In this document: positions 21,664 through 23,854 of the stretch, piece by piece
Position numbering within the stretch: the first letter of the stretch is position 1
Layout of the letters: each line of letters opens with the position of its first letter
Assembly (NCBI GenBank): GCA_036377075.1
Contig: DASUZB010000225.1
Span: 1-23,854 of the forward strand
Direction of reading: 5' to 3'
DNA from: DASUZB01 sp036377075
GTDB taxonomy: Bacteria; Actinomycetota; CALGFH01
DNA length: 23,854 nucleotides
The notes under the pieces: generated by a model
What the model was told of the DNA's origin: nothing
Seen by the model: the letters and a program-made list of their open reading frames with translations, nothing else
The model's database searches: none
Translations under genes and position numbers: made by a program

Positions 21664-22875
21664 CTAGCTGGGCGGCGGCGCCGCCCCGACGCGGGCGAGG
21701 AACCCGGCGAGCAGCGCGGTGCGCGGCGCCACGCCCTCCAGGTCGAGCCACTCGCCGGCGCCGTGGGCCTCGCCGCCGACCGGGCCGAGGCCGTCGATCG
21801 TCGGCAGCCCCGCGGCCGCGGTGGTGTTGGCGTCCCCGGCCCCGCCGCTGGCCGCCTCGCGCAGCTCGAACCCGAGCGCCGCGGCGACCTGCCGCGCCTC
21901 GGCCAGCAGGCCGGCGATCGCCTCGGTGCGCTCCATCGGCGGGTGGCGGTGGACCACCTGGAGGCTGGCCTTGGTCCCAGGGACGTAGCTGGTGGCCGCG
22001 ATCTCCCGCACCGCCGCGAGGGCGCGCTCGAAGTCGGCGGTGGTGACCGCCCGCAGGTCGAGCTGCAGCTCGGCCCGCTCGGCCACCACGTTCGGCCTGG
22101 TGCCGGCGTGGATCACCCCGACGTTGCAGGTCACGCCGGGCCAGCGGCCGTTGAGCGCCTGCAGCGCCTCGGTCTTGCGGGCGGCCTCCAGCGCCGCGTT
22201 GATCCCCTCCTTGGGGCGGACGCCGGCGTGGACCGCCTTGCCCAGGATGGCGATCTCGAACGCGGAGATCCCCTTGCGCGAGGTCACCAGGGCGCCGTTG
22301 ACGCGCGCGGCCTCCAGGCCGACGCCGACGTCGTGCTCGCCGGCGAGCCGGATCAGCACGTCCTTGGAGAAGGGCGAGCCGATCTCCTCGTCGGGCGTGC
22401 ACACCATGGTGACGGCGGCGAAGTCGTCGAAGGCGGCGTCGTCGCAGAGCACCTCGACCGCCTCGATGCCGGTCACCAGGCCGCACTTGTCGTCGGCCAC
22501 GCCCGGGCCGTAGGCGCGCGCGCCCTCGACGCGGAAGGGCCGCGCCGCCGCCGTGCCGTCGTCGAACACGGTGTCCATGTGCGCCATCAGCAGCAGGCGG
22601 CGCCCGCCGGCCTCCACCGGCCTGGCGCCCTGCCGGCGGCCGATCACCAGGTCGCCGAGACGGGCCTCGCCCGCGGCCGGTTGGTGCGCCAGGCGCTCCA
22701 CCGTCCAGCCGCCGCTTCGCATCCGCTCCTCGCAGAGGTCGGCGACGCGGTTCACGCTTTCGAACGAGTACGAGCCGGAGTCCCGGTTGACCAGCAGCTC
22801 GAGGCTGGCGAGGGCGCGGCCCGAGCGGGCGTGCGCCAGTGGCAGCAGGCCGGCGGGATCGGTGCGGGGGTCCAT
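21664..22875 (-). CDS. M20-family metallopeptidase (carboxypeptidase G2-like)
   Basis: This 403-residue di-zinc amidohydrolase has the full set of expected ligands: His99 and Asp101 (MAHMDTVF), Asp128 (GPGVADDK, bridging), catalytic Glu163 with Glu164 (TPDEEIGS), Glu188 (VGLEAARVNG) and His371 (GEAHGAGEW). His216 in KAVHAGVRP lies in the dimerisation domain. The layout and the ALVTSRKG segment resemble glutamate carboxypeptidase (CPG2), which removes C-terminal glutamate. Related M20 enzymes deacylate amino acids or cut dipeptides, so the substrate is open. There is no signal peptide, so it acts in the cytoplasm. ATG 22875 was chosen; an in-frame ATG at 22902 would overlap the start of the divergent Mur ligase. 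The pair with a Mur-type ligase suggests opposing amide-bond chemistry (inference). Confidence 0.9.
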   Translation of the reverse strand: MDPRTDPAGLLPLAHARSGRALASLELLVNRDSGSYSFESVNRVADLCEERMRSGGWTVERLAHQPAAGEARLGDLVIGRRQGARPVEAGGRRLLLMAHMDTVFDDGTAAARPFRVEGARAYGPGVADDKCGLVTGIEAVEVLCDDAAFDDFAAVTMVCTPDEEIGSPFSKDVLIRLAGEHDVGVGLEAARVNGALVTSRKGISAFEIAILGKAVHAGVRPKEGINAALEAARKTEALQALNGRWPGVTCNVGVIHAGTRPNVVAERAELQLDLRAVTTADFERALAAVREIAATSYVPGTKASLQVVHRHPPMERTEAIAGLLAEARQVAAALGFELREAASGGAGDANTTAAAGLPTIDGLGPVGGEAHGAGEWLDLEGVAPRTALLAGFLARVGAAPPPS

Positions 22876-22885
22876 CAGCGCGCCA

Positions 22886-22893
22886 AGTATAGT
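22886..22893. promoter_or_regulatory. Bidirectional promoter with overlapping -10 elements
   Basis: AGTATAGT contains TATAGT (22888-22893) on the plus strand and TATACT (22891-22886) on the minus strand. The plus start would fall at about 22900-22901, on the Mur ligase ATG (leaderless). The minus start would fall near 22879, 4 bases before the M20 ATG. The whole intergenic gap is 25 bp. Confidence 0.5.
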
Positions 22894-22900
22894 GACGGGC

Positions 22901-23854
22901 ATGGCGCCCGCGGCCGACCTGCGCGTCCTGGAAGGGGCCAACCGCTGGTTCCCCGGGCCGGCGGTGCAACTCGTCCTCGACGCTTCCGCGCTCACTGCCC
23001 TGCCCGTCGAGGAGGCCGCGGCCGCGGCCGACCGGGCCGGCCTGCCCGGCCCCGCGGCACCGGGCGAGCCGGGCAGCGACCGCCGCCGGGGCTTCGCCAC
23101 CCGGCTCGCCGCCCACCTGGCACGCCGCGCCGCCGCCGAGGCCGGCACGGCCCGCCTGCCCGTCCGCGGCCGGCCCGGACCGGGCGCCGCCGAGCTGATG
23201 GTGGCCTGGCCGTGGCCGCGACACCTGGACGCGGTGGCGCTCGGCCGGGCGGTGGCGCGGCTGGTCGCCGCGGCCGACGAGCCGGACCTGGCCGCCCGCG
23301 TCGAGCGGGCCGGGCGCGACCTGCGCAGGGTCGAGCCGGAGCCGCCGCCGACGCTGCCGGTGCCGCGCGTCCCGGTGGTCGCCGTCACCGGCACCAACGG
23401 CAAGACGACCGTGACCAGGCTGGTCGCCCACCTCGGCCGCGAGGCCGGGCTGCGCGTCGGCTGGTGCAACACCGACGGCATCTACCTCGACGGCGAGCTG
23501 GTCGAGGAGGGTGACTGGTCGGGCCCTGGCGGCGCCAGGCGGGTGCTCGCGCAGGGCGGCGTGGAGCTGGCGGTGCTCGAGACCGCGCGCGGCGGCATCC
23601 TGCGCCGCGGCCTCGGGGTGGCCCACAACGACGTGGCGGTGGTGACCAACGTCGCGGTCGACCACCTCGGGCTCGGCGGGGTCGACACCCTCGACGAGCT
23701 CGCCGAGGTGAAGGCCGCGGTCGTGCGCGTCACGCGGCCGAGCGGCACGGTGGTGCTCAACGCGGAGGACCCGCGCGTGCTCGCCATGGCGGCGCGCTCC
23801 CGAGCGCGCCCGTTCCTGTTCGCGCTGGACCCGTCCGGCGCGCCGCTGCGGGCG
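22901..23854 (+). CDS. Cyanophycin-synthetase-like Mur ligase, 5' part (3' end outside window)
   Basis: 318 codons are visible from ATG 22901 and the frame is open at the edge. Residues 1-150 are a small Ala/Arg-rich domain opening RVLEGANRWFPGPAVQLVLD, which resembles the first strand region of cyanophycin synthetase (CphA). The Mur ligase core then begins: P-loop TGTNGKTTVTRL at 163-174, followed by NTDGIYLDGELVEEGDWSG, LETARGGILRRGLG and NVAVDHLGL. These are CphA-type signatures. In CphA a roughly 300-residue ATP-grasp domain lies between the N-terminus and the Mur ligase; it is absent here. The protein should ligate an amino acid to a carboxylate using ATP, but the substrate is unknown and cyanophycin synthesis is not supported. 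It is divergent from an M20 peptidase and probably leaderless. Confidence 0.85.
   Translation, partial: MAPAADLRVLEGANRWFPGPAVQLVLDASALTALPVEEAAAAADRAGLPGPAAPGEPGSDRRRGFATRLAAHLARRAAAEAGTARLPVRGRPGPGAAELMVAWPWPRHLDAVALGRAVARLVAAADEPDLAARVERAGRDLRRVEPEPPPTLPVPRVPVVAVTGTNGKTTVTRLVAHLGREAGLRVGWCNTDGIYLDGELVEEGDWSGPGGARRVLAQGGVELAVLETARGGILRRGLGVAHNDVAVVTNVAVDHLGLGGVDTLDELAEVKAAVVRVTRPSGTVVLNAEDPRVLAMAARSRARPFLFALDPSGAPLRA

Overview
The window reads as a chromosomal segment of a high-G+C actinobacterium. G+C looks roughly 70% or more by eye (not computed). Codons are strongly G/C-ending, and GTG and TTG starts are common. The family set fits Actinobacteria: a SigR/SigH-type ECF sigma factor with a zinc anti-sigma, a DUF3107 protein (TB9.4 family), a three-domain LigD beside Ku, and an MprAB-like two-component pair. 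I cannot name the genus. No rRNA, tRNA, CRISPR array, insertion sequence or prophage gene was seen; this looks like ordinary chromosome with a few accessory pieces.

Layout. 1-389 is the end of an MFS-type transporter. 423-1670 is a compact phzF-arsR unit ending in what looks like a RidA remnant, followed by an orphan WapI-type immunity gene (1681-2175) and an SDR dehydrogenase (2218-3105). Convergent to these are lon (3193-5535) and, upstream of it, an anti-sigma/sigma pair (5804-7193). A DEAD-box helicase (7379-8755), a SnoaL-like protein (8928-9269), DUF3107 (9278-9508) and rmuC (9700-10701) follow. 10783-13804 is a moxR-DUF58-VWA operon. 14123-16395 is a response regulator/histidine kinase operon. 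16581-20257 is a divergent ligD/ku pair. 20264-21463 is a flippase-like membrane protein, 21664-22875 an M20 metallopeptidase, and 22901 to the end is a truncated cyanophycin-synthetase-like Mur ligase.

How the parts fit. The sigma gene is preceded by a full SigR/SigH-type promoter (GGGAAT-N18-GTT), and lon by a close match (GGAAC-N18-GTT). This suggests an autoregulated thiol/protein-stress circuit whose output includes the neighbouring protease. Its anti-sigma has the Cys/His zinc spacing of redox-sensing ZAS proteins but also a membrane segment and an extracytoplasmic domain, which is unusual. Ku and LigD form a two-component end-joining system. The Mur ligase and M20 peptidase are divergent, 25 bp apart, with overlapping -10 elements.

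Most interesting candidates: (1) the membrane-anchored redox-type anti-sigma and its sigma/lon regulon; (2) the Mur ligase that lacks the ATP-grasp half of cyanophycin synthetase and shares a promoter with a peptidase; (3) the structured leaders before moxR and DUF3107; (4) the RidA fragment and orphan immunity gene between phzF-arsR and the SDR. All promoter, terminator and hairpin calls are by eye.
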